From Streptomyces sp. NBC_01214 (GTDB lineage: Bacteria > Actinomycetota > Actinomycetes > Streptomycetales > Streptomycetaceae): 64,000 nt of DNA. The translations under genes and the position numbers were made by a program. Positions 10,616 through 20,886 of this stretch are shown here, piece by piece. Within the stretch, counting starts at the first letter, position 1. The number at the start of each line of letters is the position of its first letter. The stretch lies in NCBI RefSeq assembly GCF_026340975.1, contig NZ_JAPEOS010000001.1, forward strand, positions 2,440,501 to 2,504,500, read 5' to 3'. The notes below the pieces were generated by a model. The model was not told where the DNA came from, did no database searches, and worked only from the letters and a program-made list of their open reading frames with translations.

Positions 10616-11392
10616 ATGACCACGCGCACCCCGCTCATGGCGGGCAACTGGAAGATGAACCTCAACCACCTCGAGGCCATCGCCCACGTCCAGAAGCTCG
10701 CCTTCGCCCTCACCGACAAGGACTACGACGCCGTCGAGGTCGCGGTCCTGCCGCCCTTCGTCGACCTGCGCTCGGTCCAGACCCTGGTCGACGGCGACAA
10801 GCTGAAGATCAAGTACGGCGCGCAGGACATCTCCGCGCACGACTCCGGTGCCTATACCGGTGAGATCTCCGGCCCTATGCTGTCGAAGCTGAAGTGCACG
10901 TTCGTGGCCGTCGGCCACAGCGAGCGCCGCCAGTACCACGGCGAGACCGACGAGATCTGCAACGCCAAGGTCAAGGCCGCCTTCCGGCACGGGATCACCC
11001 CGATCCTGTGCGTCGGAGAGGGCCTGGACGTCCGTCAGGCCGGCCGGCAGGTCCCCTACACGCTGAGTCAGCTCGACGGCGGCCTGGAAGGCGTCCCGGC
11101 CGACCAGGTCGAGTCCATCGTGATCGCCTACGAACCCGTCTGGGCCATCGGGACCGGCGAGGTCGCCACCCCCGACGACGCCCAGGAGGTCTGCGGGGCG
11201 ATCCGCGGCCGCCTCGCCGAGCTGTACTCGCAGGAGCTGGCCGACAAGGTCCGCATCCAGTACGGCGGCTCCGTGAAGTCCGGGAACATCGGGGCGATCA
11301 TGGCCCAGCCCGACGTCGACGGCGCCCTGATCGGCGGCGCGGCACTGGACGCGGAGGAGTTCGTCAAGATCGTCCGCTTCCGCGACCAGTGA
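10616..11392 (+). CDS. tpiA: Triosephosphate isomerase
   Basis: 258 aa. It interconverts dihydroxyacetone phosphate and glyceraldehyde 3-phosphate. Substrate Lys in AGNWKMN (residues about 9-15), electrophilic His in GHSERR, catalytic Glu in [11 protein letters not shown] and phosphate-gripping YGGSVKSGN and GGAAL are all present. It follows pgk after six bases with only a distant GAGGG as ribosome site, consistent with coupling to pgk. Confidence 0.98.
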   Translation: MTTRTPLMAGNWKMNLNHLEAIAHVQKLAFALTDKDYDAVEVAVLPPFVDLRSVQTLVDGDKLKIKYGAQDISAHDSGAYTGEISGPMLSKLKCTFVAVGHSERRQYHGETDEICNAKVKAAFRHGITPILCVGEGLDVRQAGRQVPYTLSQLDGGLEGVPADQVESIVIAYEPVWAIGTGEVATPDDAQEVCGAIRGRLAELYSQELADKVRIQYGGSVKSGNIGAIMAQPDVDGALIGGAALDAEEFVKIVRFRDQ

Positions 11393-11425
11393 GTATGCGG
11401 TAGGGCGGATCCGTCGTACCCTTGC

Positions 11426-11461
11426 GGGGGCCAGAGGCTGATGCATCAGCCCCTGGCCCCC
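11426..11461 (+). terminator. Hairpin between tpiA and secG
   Basis: 15-base arms (11426-11440, 11447-11461) with one A-C mismatch around the loop ATGCAT. It is the likely end of gap-pgk-tpiA, with secG then having its own promoter or receiving readthrough. Confidence 0.65.
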
Positions 11462-11516
11462 GTGCACATCTCGCAATGCCGGAAAGCCCGAAAAAGCCAG
11501 AAAGTAGGAATCAGCC

Positions 11517-11753
11517 GTGATTATGGGGTTCTCGATCGCCCTGATCGTCTTCAGCGCCCTGCTGATGCTGCTCGTGCTGATGCACAAGGGCAAGGGCGGC
11601 GGCCTCTCCGACATGTTCGGCGGCGGCATGCAGTCGTCGGTCGGCGGTTCCTCCGTCGCGGAGCGCAACCTGGACCGCATCACCGTGGTCGTCGGTCTGC
11701 TGTGGTTCGCGTGCATCGTCGCGCTCGGTCTGCTGACGAAGTCGAGCACCTGA
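11517..11753 (+). CDS. secG: Preprotein translocase subunit SecG
   Basis: 78 aa, two transmembrane helices (residues about 4-22 and 56-74) separated by a glycine-rich cytoplasmic loop (HKGKGGGLSDMFGGG), the hallmark of SecG. It sits in the membrane with SecYE and helps protein export. The GTG at 11517 is preferred because AGGAA lies six bases upstream; an ATG two codons later is possible. A position just after tpiA is conserved in actinobacteria. Confidence 0.95.
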   Translation: MIMGFSIALIVFSALLMLLVLMHKGKGGGLSDMFGGGMQSSVGGSSVAERNLDRITVVVGLLWFACIVALGLLTKSST

Positions 11754-11843
11754 CCGTTCTGGCCATTCCGGCAGTCCGGTCGGCACCGTCCGGCCTATCA
11801 TGAGGGCCGGCGTCCATCGCGTGGAATCAGTAACTCCGCTCAC

Positions 11844-11871
11844 TGGACGTGCGTTGGGCCTTACGTAGACT
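11844..11871 (+). promoter_or_regulatory. Candidate rbpA promoter
   Basis: TGGACG (11844-11849), 16-base spacer, TAGACT (11866-11871), about 63 bases before the rbpA GTG. Each hexamer matches the housekeeping consensus at 4 of 6. GGAAT motifs occur at 11823 and 11887, but no GTT stands at SigR spacing, so a SigR promoter as known for rbpA in S. coelicolor is not confirmed. Confidence 0.4.
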
Positions 11872-11934
11872 TGGGCGCTCCGCGGCGGAATTCCACTCAC
11901 CTTCCGCGGCACCATCACGCAGGGAGTTACGACC

Positions 11935-12270
11935 GTGGCAAGTGGCAACGCGATCCGTGGTAGCCGGGTCGGAGCGGGGCCGATGGGTGAGGCGGAGCGC
12001 GGCGAGTCCGCGCCCCGTCTGCGCATCTCCTTCTGGTGCTCGAACGGGCACGAGACGCAGCCGAGCTTCGCCAGCGATGCGCAGGTGCCGGATACCTGGG
12101 ACTGCCCGCGCTGCGGGTTCCCGGCCGGCCAGGACCGGGACAACCCGCCCGCGCCGCCGCGCACCGAGCCGTACAAGACGCACCTGGCGTACGTACGGGA
12201 ACGGCGCTCGGACGCCGACGGCGAGGCGATCCTCGCCGAAGCGCTCGCCAAGCTCCGCGGCGAGATCTGA
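11935..12270 (+). CDS. rbpA: RNA polymerase-binding protein RbpA
   Basis: 111 aa. RbpA binds the principal sigma factor and the RNA polymerase core and stabilises open complexes in actinobacteria. The central zinc-binding fold shows FWCSNGHE and WDCPRCG, giving the metal ligands. The C-terminal sigma-interacting helix (EAILAEALAKLRG) and the basic linker (KTHLAYVRERRS) are in place. The GTG start has AGGGAG eight bases upstream. A strong terminator follows. Confidence 0.96.
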   Translation: MASGNAIRGSRVGAGPMGEAERGESAPRLRISFWCSNGHETQPSFASDAQVPDTWDCPRCGFPAGQDRDNPPAPPRTEPYKTHLAYVRERRSDADGEAILAEALAKLRGEI

Positions 12271-12292
12271 GACGGCTCGAAGCATGTGACAC

Positions 12293-12335
12293 GAGGCCCG
12301 GTGACACAGGAACTTCTCCTGCGTCACCGGGCCTC
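12293..12335 (+). terminator. rbpA terminator
   Basis: 13-bp perfect arms (12293-12305, 12323-12335), extended by a further inner stem and followed by TTTGT, so it resembles a classical intrinsic terminator more than most in the window. Confidence 0.8.
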
Positions 12336-12410
12336 TTTGTGTGCGTTCTGCTGCTTGTGATCCCTTAGGTTGGAGCCGGCGGGGCACGACAGGACGGAAG
12401 AAGTGGGTTG

Positions 12411-14075
12411 ATGTCCGAGATGAACGCAGGCAGCCGTACGAAGCTCAACCGGACGCCCGAGTGGCTGGCACTCGGCAAGCACCGGGAGGAGTTCGGGCAG
12501 ACGCATCTGCGGGAACTGTTCGAGGAGAATCCCGGCCGCGGCGCCGGCTACACCCTGCAGGTCGGGGACCTGCACATCGACTACTCGAAGCACCTCGTCA
12601 CCGACGAGACGCTCGCACTGCTGCGCGATCTGGCCGAGGCCACGGGCGTGGCCGAGCTGCGCGAGGCGATGTTCCGCGGCGAGAAGATCAACACGACCGA
12701 GGACCGGGCGGTGCTGCACACCGCCCTGCGCGCACCGGCGGACACCGTCGTCGAGGTCGACGGCGAGGACGTCGTCCCGGGCGTGCACGCCGTCCTCGAC
12801 AAGATGGCGGACTTCGCCGACCGGATCAGGTCGGGAGCGTGGACCGGCTTCACGGGCCAGCGCATCAAGAACGTCGTCAACATCGGCATCGGCGGCTCCG
12901 ACCTCGGTCCGGCCATGGCCTACGAGGCCCTGCGCGCCTTCACCGACCGCGATCTGACGGTGCGCTTCGTTTCCAACGTAGACGGCGCGGACCTGCACGA
13001 GGCCGTGCGGGACCTGGACCCGGCCGAGACGCTGTTCATCATCGCCTCCAAGACCTTCACCACCATCGAGACCATCACCAACGCCACCTCGGCGCGCGGT
13101 TGGCTGCTCGCCGGACTGGGCGGGGACCAGGCCGCCGTGGCCCGGCACTTCGTGGCGCTGTCCACCAACGCCGAGAAGGTCACCGACTTCGGCATCGATC
13201 CGGCCAACATGTTCGGGTTCTGGGACTGGGTCGGCGGACGCTACTCCTTCGACTCCGCCATCGGCCTCTCGCTGATGATCGCGATCGGCCCGGCCGCCTT
13301 CCGTGAGATGCTCGGCGGCTTCCACGCCATGGACGAGCACTTCCGCACGGCGCCCGCGCACGAGAACGCGCCGCTGCTGATGGGCCTGTTGGGGATCTGG
13401 TACGGCGCCTTCTTCGACGCCCAGTCGCACGCGGTGCTCCCGTACAGCCACTACCTCTCGCGGTTCACGGCGTACTTGCAGCAGCTCGACATGGAGTCCA
13501 ACGGCAAGTCCGTGGACCGCGACGGCAATCCCGTGGAGTGGCAGACGGGCCCGGTGGTCTGGGGCACGCCCGGCACCAACGGGCAGCACGCCTACTACCA
13601 GCTGATCCACCAGGGGACGAAGGTGATCCCCGCGGACTTCATCGGCTTCGCCCGGCCAGTGGCGGAGCTGGAGGCGGCCCCGGCGGCCCAGCACGACCTG
13701 CTGATGGCGAACTTCTTCGCGCAGACCCAGGCGCTGGCCTTCGGCAAGACGGCGGACGAGGTGCGGGCGGAAGGCGCCCCGGAGTCGCTCGTCCCGCACA
13801 AGACCTTCCACGGGAACCACCCGACGACCACCATCCTGGCGGGCGAGCTCTCCCCGGCGGTGCTGGGCCAGTTGATCGCGCTCTACGAGCACAAGGTGTT
13901 CGTCCAGGGCGCGGTGTGGAACATCGACTCCTTCGACCAGTGGGGCGTCGAACTCGGCAAGGTGCTCGCCAAGCGGGTCGAGCCCGCGCTGACCGAGGGC
14001 GCCGACGTGCCGGGGCTGGACGCCTCGACGAAGGCGCTGGTGGCCACGTACCGGAAGCTGCGCGGCCGTAGCTGA
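12411..14075 (+). CDS. pgi: Glucose-6-phosphate isomerase
   Basis: 554 aa. It interconverts glucose 6-phosphate and fructose 6-phosphate, linking glycolysis to the pentose phosphate genes that converge on it. Seen: the sugar-phosphate-binding core ([20 protein letters not shown]), the catalytic region ([17 protein letters not shown] with Glu/His) and a late [22 protein letters not shown] signature. The ATG at 12411 follows GGAAGAAG; an overlapping TTG just upstream and an ATG three codons on are alternatives. The strand is opposite to pgl-opcA-zwf-tal-tkt. Confidence 0.97.
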   Translation: MSEMNAGSRTKLNRTPEWLALGKHREEFGQTHLRELFEENPGRGAGYTLQVGDLHIDYSKHLVTDETLALLRDLAEATGVAELREAMFRGEKINTTEDRAVLHTALRAPADTVVEVDGEDVVPGVHAVLDKMADFADRIRSGAWTGFTGQRIKNVVNIGIGGSDLGPAMAYEALRAFTDRDLTVRFVSNVDGADLHEAVRDLDPAETLFIIASKTFTTIETITNATSARGWLLAGLGGDQAAVARHFVALSTNAEKVTDFGIDPANMFGFWDWVGGRYSFDSAIGLSLMIAIGPAAFREMLGGFHAMDEHFRTAPAHENAPLLMGLLGIWYGAFFDAQSHAVLPYSHYLSRFTAYLQQLDMESNGKSVDRDGNPVEWQTGPVVWGTPGTNGQHAYYQLIHQGTKVIPADFIGFARPVAELEAAPAAQHDLLMANFFAQTQALAFGKTADEVRAEGAPESLVPHKTFHGNHPTTTILAGELSPAVLGQLIALYEHKVFVQGAVWNIDSFDQWGVELGKVLAKRVEPALTEGADVPGLDASTKALVATYRKLRGRS

Positions 14076-14083
14076 CGCCGGGA

Positions 14084-14131
14084 AACGGCGAGGGGCCCGC
14101 TCCCCCTCGGGGGAGCGGGCCCCTCGCCGTT
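14084..14131. terminator. Bidirectional terminator between pgi and pgl
   Basis: A 23-bp perfect inverted repeat (14084-14106 with 14109-14131) with almost no loop, centred between two convergent stop codons. It can act on both strands. Confidence 0.85.
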
Positions 14132-14145
14132 CGGGCCGGCCCCGG

Positions 14146-14934
14146 TCAGGAAGAGGCCGGGGGGTACATCCCGGTCGGGAGCTTGGCCGCGGCCGCGCGG
14201 TCCAAGAGCCACAGGGTGCGGGAGCGGCCGTACGCCGCCGCGGCCGGGGCCTGGACCTCGCCCGCGCCGCCGAGGGCCAGGGAGACCGCCCCGGCCTTGT
14301 CCTCGCCCGCGGCCAGCAGCCAGACCTCACGGGCAGCCCGGATCGCCGGGAGCGTGAGCGAGATCCGGGTGGGCGGGGGCTTCGGGGCTCCGTGCACGCC
14401 GACCACGGTGCGCTCGGTCTCGCGGGCCGCCGGGTGCTCCGGGAACAGCGAGGCCACGTGCGTGTCCGGGCCCACGCCCAGCATCAGCACGTCGAACCGG
14501 GGGACCGGACCGTGGTCCTCCGGGCCGGCCGCCTTCGCCAGCTCGGCGGCATAGGCGGCCGCCGCGGAGTCCACGTCGCCGCCGTACGGGCCGTCCGAGG
14601 CGGGCATCACGTGCACGCGGGCGGGGTCCACCGGGACCGAGTCCAGGAGGGCCTCGCGAGCCTGGGTGTGGTTGCGCTCGGGGTCGTCGGCGGGGACGTA
14701 CCGCTCGTCGCCCCACCACAGGTCCAGCCGGGACCAGTCGATCGCGTCCCGCGCCGGGGCGGCGGCCAGCGCCGCGAGCAGGCCGTTGCCGTTGCGTCCG
14801 CCGGTGAGGACGACGGACGCGGTGCCGCGGGCCGTCTGCGCGTCCACGATCTTCGTGATGAGCCGGGCCGCGGTGGCCTGGGCCATCAGTTCCTTGTCCC
14901 GGTGGACGACGACCTGGGGAGTCGTCATACCCAT
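14146..14934 (-). CDS. pgl: 6-phosphogluconolactonase
   Basis: 262 aa. It hydrolyses 6-phosphogluconolactone to 6-phosphogluconate, the second step of the oxidative pentose phosphate pathway. Family landmarks: VVLTGGRNGNGLL near residue 41 (phosphate binding), DLWWGDERYVP near 71, and the conserved MLGVGPDTHVASLFP near 150. It is the last gene of tkt-tal-zwf-opcA-pgl. The first ATG (14934) is preferred because AAGGCGG precedes it; an ATG two codons later is possible. A 145-base gap with the Streptomyces palindrome separates it from opcA, so its level may differ from the rest of the operon. Confidence 0.95.
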   Translation of the reverse strand: MGMTTPQVVVHRDKELMAQATAARLITKIVDAQTARGTASVVLTGGRNGNGLLAALAAAPARDAIDWSRLDLWWGDERYVPADDPERNHTQAREALLDSVPVDPARVHVMPASDGPYGGDVDSAAAAYAAELAKAAGPEDHGPVPRFDVLMLGVGPDTHVASLFPEHPAARETERTVVGVHGAPKPPPTRISLTLPAIRAAREVWLLAAGEDKAGAVSLALGGAGEVQAPAAAAYGRSRTLWLLDRAAAAKLPTGMYPPASS

Positions 14935-14989
14935 GTGCTGCCGCCTTGTCGGTAGATCGGGGGTGCGGGTGCCGCTGCGCGGCCCCGGT

Positions 14990-15035
14990 CCTCAAACGCC
15001 GGACGGGCTGAAATACAGCCCGCCGGCGTTTGAGG
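14990..15035. repeat. Dispersed Streptomyces intergenic palindrome
   Basis: CCTCAAACGCCGG plus ACGGGCTG (14990-15010), five bases, then the inverted copy ending GGCGTTTGAGG (15016-15035), one unpaired base. From memory, this sequence and the GGGTCCGGGGCGGAGCCCC piece right after it recur between many genes in Streptomyces genomes. Confidence 0.6.
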
Positions 15036-15073
15036 CGCGGGGTCCGGGGCGGAGCCCCAGGAGCGGACCCGCG
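15036..15073 (-). terminator. Hairpin at the 3' end of opcA
   Basis: Arms 15036-15046 and 15064-15073 with one bulged base, plus an inner 5-bp stem (GGGGC/GCCCC, 15046-15058). It lies directly downstream of the opcA stop on the minus strand. Confidence 0.5.
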
Positions 15074-15079
15074 GGGGTA

Positions 15080-16117
15080 TTACTTGGCCGAGGCCTTCTT
15101 CGACGGCTTGGCGGCCGGCTTCGAGGGCTCGGCCTTGGCCGGAGCCGCGGCCTCGACCTTGGCCGGAGCCTCGGCCTCCGGCTCCGGGACCGACGCCTCC
15201 AGCCTCGCCACGCCGAACTTCAGCGAGGCCTCGTACGTGTTGTCCGGATCCAGCCTGCGCAGCTCCTCCGCCAGGAGCTCGGCCGTGTCGCGGCGCTTGA
15301 GTGCCACCGCACGGTCGGGCTGCCCCGGCATGCACAGGGTGGCCAGCGCACCGTCCGCCCGGTCCAGGACGATGTCGCCGTCCTTGGTGGACAGGCGTAC
15401 GGCCGTCAGGCCCGGGCCCGACGACAGCGTGCGCTTGACGGGGACCTGGAGCCGGTCCGCCAGCCACATGGCCAGCAGTTCGCAGCTCGGGTTCTCGTCC
15501 TCGCCCTCGACGGTCGCCGAAACGACCGACAGGGCCTGCTGGTCCAGTGCGGCCGCCAGCATGGAGCGCCACGGGGTGATCCGGGTCCACGACAGGTCCG
15601 TGTCCCCGGGGGCGTACGCCCCCGCACGGCCGCTGAGCGCCCTGATCGGGTCCTCGCAGGAGTACGTGTCCGTGATCCGGCGCTGTCCCAGCGCACCCAG
15701 CGGATCGCCCGCCAGGTCCGTGGGGGCACCGTCCGGCCACCAGACGACCACCGGGGCGTCCGGCAGGAGCAGCGGGAGAACCACCGACTGGGCGTGGTCG
15801 ACCAGGTCGCCGTGAAGGCGGAGCACAACCGTTTCACCGCTGCCGGAGTCCGCCCCGACGCGGACTTCCGCGTCGAGCCGGGCATCGCGGCGGCTGCGTG
15901 GCGAGCGGCTGGCCCGCTTGATGACGACGACGATCCGCGAGGGGTGTTCGTGGGACGCGTCGTTCGCCGACTTGAGCGCGTCGTACGCGTTCTCCTCGTC
16001 GGTCACGATCACCAGCGTGAGGACCATGCCGATGGCCGGCGTGCCGATGTCCCGGCGTGCCTGCACCATCGCGGCATTGATCTTGCTGGAGTTGGTCTCC
16101 GTGAGGTCGATCTTCAT
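15080..16117 (-). CDS. opcA: Glucose-6-phosphate dehydrogenase assembly protein OpcA
   Basis: 345 aa. OpcA is needed for full G6PDH activity in cyanobacteria and actinobacteria and is thought to help assemble the Zwf oligomer. The sequence shows the typical MKIDLTETNSSKINAAMVQAR start, the VVVWWPDGAP motif and ITDTYSCEDP. The last 45 residues are a low-complexity tail rich in Ala, Lys, Pro and Glu (APAKVEAAAPAK) not needed for the fold, likely flexible and lineage-specific. The ATG overlaps the zwf stop (ATGA), so the two partners are translationally coupled. Confidence 0.95.
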   Translation of the reverse strand: MKIDLTETNSSKINAAMVQARRDIGTPAIGMVLTLVIVTDEENAYDALKSANDASHEHPSRIVVVIKRASRSPRSRRDARLDAEVRVGADSGSGETVVLRLHGDLVDHAQSVVLPLLLPDAPVVVWWPDGAPTDLAGDPLGALGQRRITDTYSCEDPIRALSGRAGAYAPGDTDLSWTRITPWRSMLAAALDQQALSVVSATVEGEDENPSCELLAMWLADRLQVPVKRTLSSGPGLTAVRLSTKDGDIVLDRADGALATLCMPGQPDRAVALKRRDTAELLAEELRRLDPDNTYEASLKFGVARLEASVPEPEAEAPAKVEAAAPAKAEPSKPAAKPSKKASAK

Positions 16118-17640
16118 GGCCGGCGCCAGCTCCGTCCGTCTCGTGCGAGCATCTCGTCCGCCTCGACCGGCCCCCAGGTGCCCGACGGGTACTGCGCGGG
16201 CTTGCCGTGCTTGTCCCAGTACTCCTCGATCGGGTCGAGGATGTTCCAGGACAGTTCGACTTCCTGGTGACGCGGGAAGAGGTTCGCGTCGCCGAGGAGC
16301 ACGTCGAGGATGAGTCGCTCGTACGCCTCGGGGCTCGACTCCGTGAAGGACTCGCCGTAGGCGAAGTCCATCGTGACGTCCCGGACCTCCATGGAGGTGC
16401 CCGGAACCTTGGAGCCGAAGCGGACCGTCACGCCCTCGTCCGGCTGGACCCGGATGACCAGGGCGTTCTGCCCGAGTTCCTCGGTCGCGCCCGACTCGAA
16501 CGGCAGGTACGGGGCCCGCTTGAAGACGACCGCGATCTCGGTCACCCGGCGGCCCAGGCGCTTGCCCGTCCGCAGGTAGAACGGGACGCCCGCCCAGCGG
16601 CGGTTGTTGATCTCCAGGCGGATGGCCGCGTAGGTGTCGGTCTTCGACTTGGGGTCGATGCCGTCCTCTTCGAGGTACCCGACGACCTTCTCGCCGCCCT
16701 GCCAGGCAGCCGCGTACTGGCCGCGCACCGTGTGCTTGCCCAGGTCCTCCGGCAGCTGCACCGCGGTGAGCACCTTGAGCTTCTCGGCCACCAGCGCCTT
16801 GGGGTGGAAGGAGCCGGGCTCCTCCATCGCGGTCAGCGCGAGCAGCTGGAGCAGGTGGTTCTGGATGACGTCACGGGCGGCGCCGATGCCGTCGTAGTAC
16901 CCGGCCCTGCCGCCGATGCCGATGTCCTCGGCCATGGTGATCTGCACGTGGTCGACGTACGACCGGTTCCAGATCGGCTCGAACATCGTGTTGGCGAAGC
17001 GGAGCGCCAGGATGTTCTGGACGGTCTCCTTGCCGAGGTAGTGGTCGATCCGGAAGACCTCGTCCCGCGGGAAGACCTCGTGGACGACCTTGTTGAGTTC
17101 CTCGGCGCTCTGCAGGTCGTGTCCGAAGGGCTTCTCGATGACGGCACGCCGCCAGGAGCCCTCCTTCTGCGCCAGCCCGTGGTCCTTGAGCTGCTGGACC
17201 ACCTTGGGGAAGAACTTCGGCGGGACGGACAGGTAGAAGGCGAAGTTGCCGCCCGTGCCCTGCGCCTTGTCCAGCTCCTCTATGGTCGCCTTCAGCGTCT
17301 CGAAGGCGGCGTCGTCGTCGAAGTCGCCCGGGACGAAACGGCAGCCCTGCACGAGCTGCTGCCACACTTCCTCGCGGAAGGGCGTCCGGGAGTGCTCCTT
17401 GACGGCGTCGTGGACCACCTGGGCGAAGTCCTCGTCCTGCCACTCGCGGCGGGCGAACCCGATCAGCGAGAAGCCCGGCGGAAGCAGGCCTCTGTTGGCC
17501 AAGTCGTAGACGGCAGGCATCAGCTTCTTGCGCGACAGGTCACCCGTAACGCCGAAAATGACCAGGCCGGACGGCCCCGCGATGCGCGGGAGCCGCCGGT
17601 CCTGTGCGTCACGAAGCGGGTTCGCTCCGTTCACAGACAA
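16114..17640 (-). CDS. zwf: Glucose-6-phosphate 1-dehydrogenase
   Basis: 508 aa from a TTG at 17640. It oxidises glucose 6-phosphate with NADP, the entry step of the oxidative pentose phosphate pathway. NADP-binding GVTGDLSRKKL, the substrate motif EKPFGHDL, and the active-site RIDHYLGKETVQN (Asp-His pair and Lys) are intact. The TTG is chosen because GGAGG lies nine bases upstream, inside the end of tal; a GTG two codons on (17634) is an alternative, and a longer frame upstream only covers tal. The spacing to tal is four bases. Confidence 0.95.
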   Translation of the reverse strand: MSVNGANPLRDAQDRRLPRIAGPSGLVIFGVTGDLSRKKLMPAVYDLANRGLLPPGFSLIGFARREWQDEDFAQVVHDAVKEHSRTPFREEVWQQLVQGCRFVPGDFDDDAAFETLKATIEELDKAQGTGGNFAFYLSVPPKFFPKVVQQLKDHGLAQKEGSWRRAVIEKPFGHDLQSAEELNKVVHEVFPRDEVFRIDHYLGKETVQNILALRFANTMFEPIWNRSYVDHVQITMAEDIGIGGRAGYYDGIGAARDVIQNHLLQLLALTAMEEPGSFHPKALVAEKLKVLTAVQLPEDLGKHTVRGQYAAAWQGGEKVVGYLEEDGIDPKSKTDTYAAIRLEINNRRWAGVPFYLRTGKRLGRRVTEIAVVFKRAPYLPFESGATEELGQNALVIRVQPDEGVTVRFGSKVPGTSMEVRDVTMDFAYGESFTESSPEAYERLILDVLLGDANLFPRHQEVELSWNILDPIEEYWDKHGKPAQYPSGTWGPVEADEMLARDGRSWRRP

Positions 17641-17644
17641 GGGT

Positions 17645-18763
17645 TCAGGCCTCCGTGGGGGCGAGGCGCTCAAGCTCCGCCTCGGTCGACTTCAGCAGGT
17701 CGTTCCAGGACGCCTCGAACTTCTCGACGCCCTCGTCCTCGAGCAGCTGCACCACATCGTCGTACGAGATGCCCAGCTTCGCGACCGCGTCGAGCTCGGC
17801 GCGCGCCTGCTCGTAGGTGCCGCGCACGGTGTCGCCCGTGATCTGCCCGTGGTCGGCGGTGGCCTCCAGGGTGGCCTCCGGCATGGTGTTCACCGTGTTC
17901 GGGGCGACCAGGTCGTCCACGTACAGGGTGTCCTTGTACGCCGGGTCCTTGACGCCCGTCGAGGCCCACAGCGCACGCTGCTTGTTGGCGCCGAGACGCT
18001 CCAGGGCGGCCCAACGGTCACTGGCGAACACCTGCTCGTAGGCCTCGTAGGCCAGACGGGCGTTGGCGAGCGCCGCCTTGCCCTTGAGGGCCTTCGCCTC
18101 GTCGGTGCCGACCGCGTCCAGGCGCTTGTCGATCTCCGAGTCCACGCGGGACACGAAGAAGGAGGCGACCGAGTGGATCAGGGAGAGATCCAGGCCGGCG
18201 GCCTTGGCCTTCTCCAGACCCGACAGGTACGCGTCCATGACCTCGCGGTAGCGCTCCAGCGAGAAGATCAGCGTGACGTTGACGCTGATGCCCTTGCCGA
18301 TGACCTCGGTGATCGCCGGCAGGCCGGCCTTGGTCGCCGGGATCTTGATGAGCGTGTTCGGGCGGTCCACCAGCCAGGCGAGCTGCTTGGCCTCGGCGAT
18401 GGTCGCCGGGGTGTTGTGCGCCAGGCGCGGGTCGACCTCGATCGACACGCGGCCGTCCTGGCCGTCGGTGCGGTCGTAGACCGGGCGCAGGATGTCGGCG
18501 GCGTCCCTGACGTCCGCCGTCGTGATCATGCGCAGGGCCTCTTCCACGGTGACCTTGCGGGTCGCGAGGTCGGTGAGCTGCTGCTCGTAGCCCTCGCCGC
18601 CGCTGATGGCCTTCTGGAAGATCGCCGGGTTGGTGGTGACACCGACCACGTGCGACTGGTCGATGAGCTCGGCCAGGTTGCCGGACGTGATGCGCTTGCG
18701 GGACAGGTCGTCCAGCCAGATCGCGACGCCTTCGTCGGAGAGGCGCTTGAGTGCGTCTGTCAT
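17645..18763 (-). CDS. tal: Transaldolase
   Basis: 372 aa, the longer actinobacterial (class TalB-like, subfamily 2) form. It moves a dihydroxyacetone unit between sugar phosphates in the non-oxidative pentose phosphate pathway. The Schiff-base lysine fits K140 in [12 protein letters not shown]. Other landmarks are [13 protein letters not shown] near residue 41, [11 protein letters not shown], and [15 protein letters not shown] good ribosome site (TAGGAGATG) precedes the ATG. It lies 35 bases downstream of tkt. Confidence 0.97.
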   Translation of the reverse strand: MTDALKRLSDEGVAIWLDDLSRKRITSGNLAELIDQSHVVGVTTNPAIFQKAISGGEGYEQQLTDLATRKVTVEEALRMITTADVRDAADILRPVYDRTDGQDGRVSIEVDPRLAHNTPATIAEAKQLAWLVDRPNTLIKIPATKAGLPAITEVIGKGISVNVTLIFSLERYREVMDAYLSGLEKAKAAGLDLSLIHSVASFFVSRVDSEIDKRLDAVGTDEAKALKGKAALANARLAYEAYEQVFASDRWAALERLGANKQRALWASTGVKDPAYKDTLYVDDLVAPNTVNTMPEATLEATADHGQITGDTVRGTYEQARAELDAVAKLGISYDDVVQLLEDEGVEKFEASWNDLLKSTEAELERLAPTEA

Positions 18764-18798
18764 GGGATTACATCTCCTACTTGGGTTGCGTACCGGCG

Positions 18799-20886
18799 TC
18801 AGCGCGCGGCGGCGGCGAGGGATTCGTGGGCGGCGGCCGCCACGTTCTCGGCCGTGAAGCCGAACTCGCGGAAGAGCACCTTCGCGTCGGCCGAGGCACC
18901 GAAGTGCTCCAGCGAGACGATCCGACCGGCGTCACCGACGTAGCGGTGCCAGGTCAGGCCGATGCCCGCCTCGACCGCGACGCGGGCCTTCACCGACGGC
19001 GGCAGGACGCTGTCCTTGTACTCCTGGCCCTGCTCCTCGAACCACTCGACGGACGGCATCGAGACGACCCGGGTGGGGACGCCCTGCGCCTGGAGCTGCT
19101 CACGGGCCTCGACGGCCAGGTGCACCTCGGAGCCGGTACCGATGAGGAGGACCTGCGCCGGGCCGCCCTCGGCCTCGAACAGGACGTACCCGCCCTTGGC
19201 GGCGCCCTCGTTGCGCTCGTACGTCGGCACGCCCTGGCGGGTCAGCGCGAGGCCGTGCGGGGCACCCTTGCCGAAGACCTTGGTGTGGCGGCGCAGGATC
19301 TCGCGCCAGGCGATGGCGGTCTCGTTGGCGTCGGCCGGGCGGACGACGTTCAGGCCCGGGATGGCGCGCAGCGAGGCGAGGTGCTCGACCGGCTGGTGGG
19401 TCGGGCCGTCCTCGCCCAGACCGATGGAGTCGTGCGTCCACACGTACGTCACCGGCAGGTGCATCAGCGCGGAGAGGCGGACGGCGTTGCGCATGTAGTC
19501 GGAGAACACCAGGAAGGTGCCGCCGTAGATGCGGGTGTGGCCGTGCAGCGCGATGCCGTTCATGGACGCGGCCATGGCGTGCTCGCGGATGCCGAAGTGG
19601 ATGGTGCGGCCGTACGGGTCGGCCTCCGGCAGCGGGTTGCCCACCGGCAGGAACGAGGAGTCCTTGTCGATGGTGGTGTTGTTGGAGCCGGCCAGGTCGG
19701 CCGAGCCGCCCCACAGCTCCGGGATGACCGCGCCGAGCGCGCCGAGGACCTTGCCGGAGGCGGCGCGGGTGGCGACGCCCTTGCCGGCCTCGAAGACGGG
19801 GAGCTCGTCCTCCCAGCCCGCGGGCAGCTCGTTGGCGTTGATGCGGTCGAACTCGGCGGCGCGCTCCGGGTTGGCGGTGCGCCAGGCGGAGAACTCCTTC
19901 TCCCACTCGGCCTTGGCCTCGCGGCCGCGGTCGAGGGCCTTGCGGGTGTGGGCGATGACCTCGTCGGAGACCTCGAAGGTCTGCTCCGGGTCGAAGCCGA
20001 GGACGCGCTTGGTGGCCGCGACCTCGTCGTCGCCGAGCGCCGAGCCGTGGGCGGCCTCGGTGTTCTGGGCGTGCGGGGCGGGCCAGGCGATGATCGAGCG
20101 GGCCGCGATGAAGGACGGGCGGCCGGTCTCGGCCTTGGCGGCCTGGAGCGCGGCGAACAGGGCCTTCGGGTCGAGGTCGCCGTTCTCCTGCTGCTCGACG
20201 CGCTGGACGTGCCAGCCGTACGCCTCGTAGCGCCCCAGGGTGTCCTCGGAGACGGCCGTCTCCGTGTCGCCCTCGATGGAGATGTGGTTGTCGTCCCACA
20301 GCAGGACGAGGTTGCCGAGCTTCTGGTGGCCGGCCAGCGCGGACGCCTCGTGGGAGATGCCCTCCTGGAGGCAGCCGTCGCCCGCGATCGCGTAGACCAT
20401 GTGGTCGAACGGGGAGGCGCCCTGGGCGGCCTCCGGGTCGAACAGGCCGCGCTCGTAGCGGGCGGCCATGGCCATGCCCACCGCGTTGGCGATGCCCTGG
20501 CCGAGGGGGCCGGTGGTGGTCTCCACGCCGGCCGTGTGGCCGTACTCCGGGTGACCGGGGGTCTTCGAGCCCCAGGTGCGGAACGCCTTCAGGTCGTCCA
20601 GCTCCAGCCCGAACCCGCCCAGGTACAACTGGGTGTAGAGGGTCAGGGACGAGTGCCCCGCGGAGAGCACGAAACGGTCGCGGCCCACCCACTCGGGGTC
20701 CGCCGGGTCGTGCCGCATCACCTTCTGGAAGAGGGTGTACGCGGCGGGGGCCAGGCTCATCGCCGTACCGGGGTGGCCGTTTCCGACCTTCTGGACCGCG
20801 TCAGCGGCCAGGATGCGGGCGGTGTCGACGGCCCGCTGGTCCAGTTCGGTCCACTCGAGCTCTGTGGTGGTCGGCTTGGTGCTCAC
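18799..20886 (-). CDS. tkt: Transketolase
   Basis: 695 aa. Thiamine-diphosphate enzyme transferring two-carbon units in the non-oxidative pentose phosphate pathway. Seen: [15 protein letters not shown] near residue 38, [11 protein letters not shown], the ThDP/metal motif [14 protein letters not shown] with LLWDDNHIS, and the pyrimidine-domain [20 protein letters not shown] with the conserved Glu. The C-terminal domain ([12 protein letters not shown]) is complete. The GTG start is preceded by GGAGAGGAG. It is the first gene of the minus-strand pentose phosphate operon. Confidence 0.98.
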   Translation of the reverse strand: MSTKPTTTELEWTELDQRAVDTARILAADAVQKVGNGHPGTAMSLAPAAYTLFQKVMRHDPADPEWVGRDRFVLSAGHSSLTLYTQLYLGGFGLELDDLKAFRTWGSKTPGHPEYGHTAGVETTTGPLGQGIANAVGMAMAARYERGLFDPEAAQGASPFDHMVYAIAGDGCLQEGISHEASALAGHQKLGNLVLLWDDNHISIEGDTETAVSEDTLGRYEAYGWHVQRVEQQENGDLDPKALFAALQAAKAETGRPSFIAARSIIAWPAPHAQNTEAAHGSALGDDEVAATKRVLGFDPEQTFEVSDEVIAHTRKALDRGREAKAEWEKEFSAWRTANPERAAEFDRINANELPAGWEDELPVFEAGKGVATRAASGKVLGALGAVIPELWGGSADLAGSNNTTIDKDSSFLPVGNPLPEADPYGRTIHFGIREHAMAASMNGIALHGHTRIYGGTFLVFSDYMRNAVRLSALMHLPVTYVWTHDSIGLGEDGPTHQPVEHLASLRAIPGLNVVRPADANETAIAWREILRRHTKVFGKGAPHGLALTRQGVPTYERNEGAAKGGYVLFEAEGGPAQVLLIGTGSEVHLAVEAREQLQAQGVPTRVVSMPSVEWFEEQGQEYKDSVLPPSVKARVAVEAGIGLTWHRYVGDAGRIVSLEHFGASADAKVLFREFGFTAENVAAAAHESLAAAAR

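Noticed and set aside
9377..11749. A 790-codon open frame opposite pgk-tpiA-secG
   Set aside because: Antisense shadow spanning three well-conserved glycolytic and export genes.
11823..11928. SigR-type promoter for rbpA
   Set aside because: GGAAT occurs twice but the nearest GTT triplets stand 25 and 34 bases away, not 18-19.
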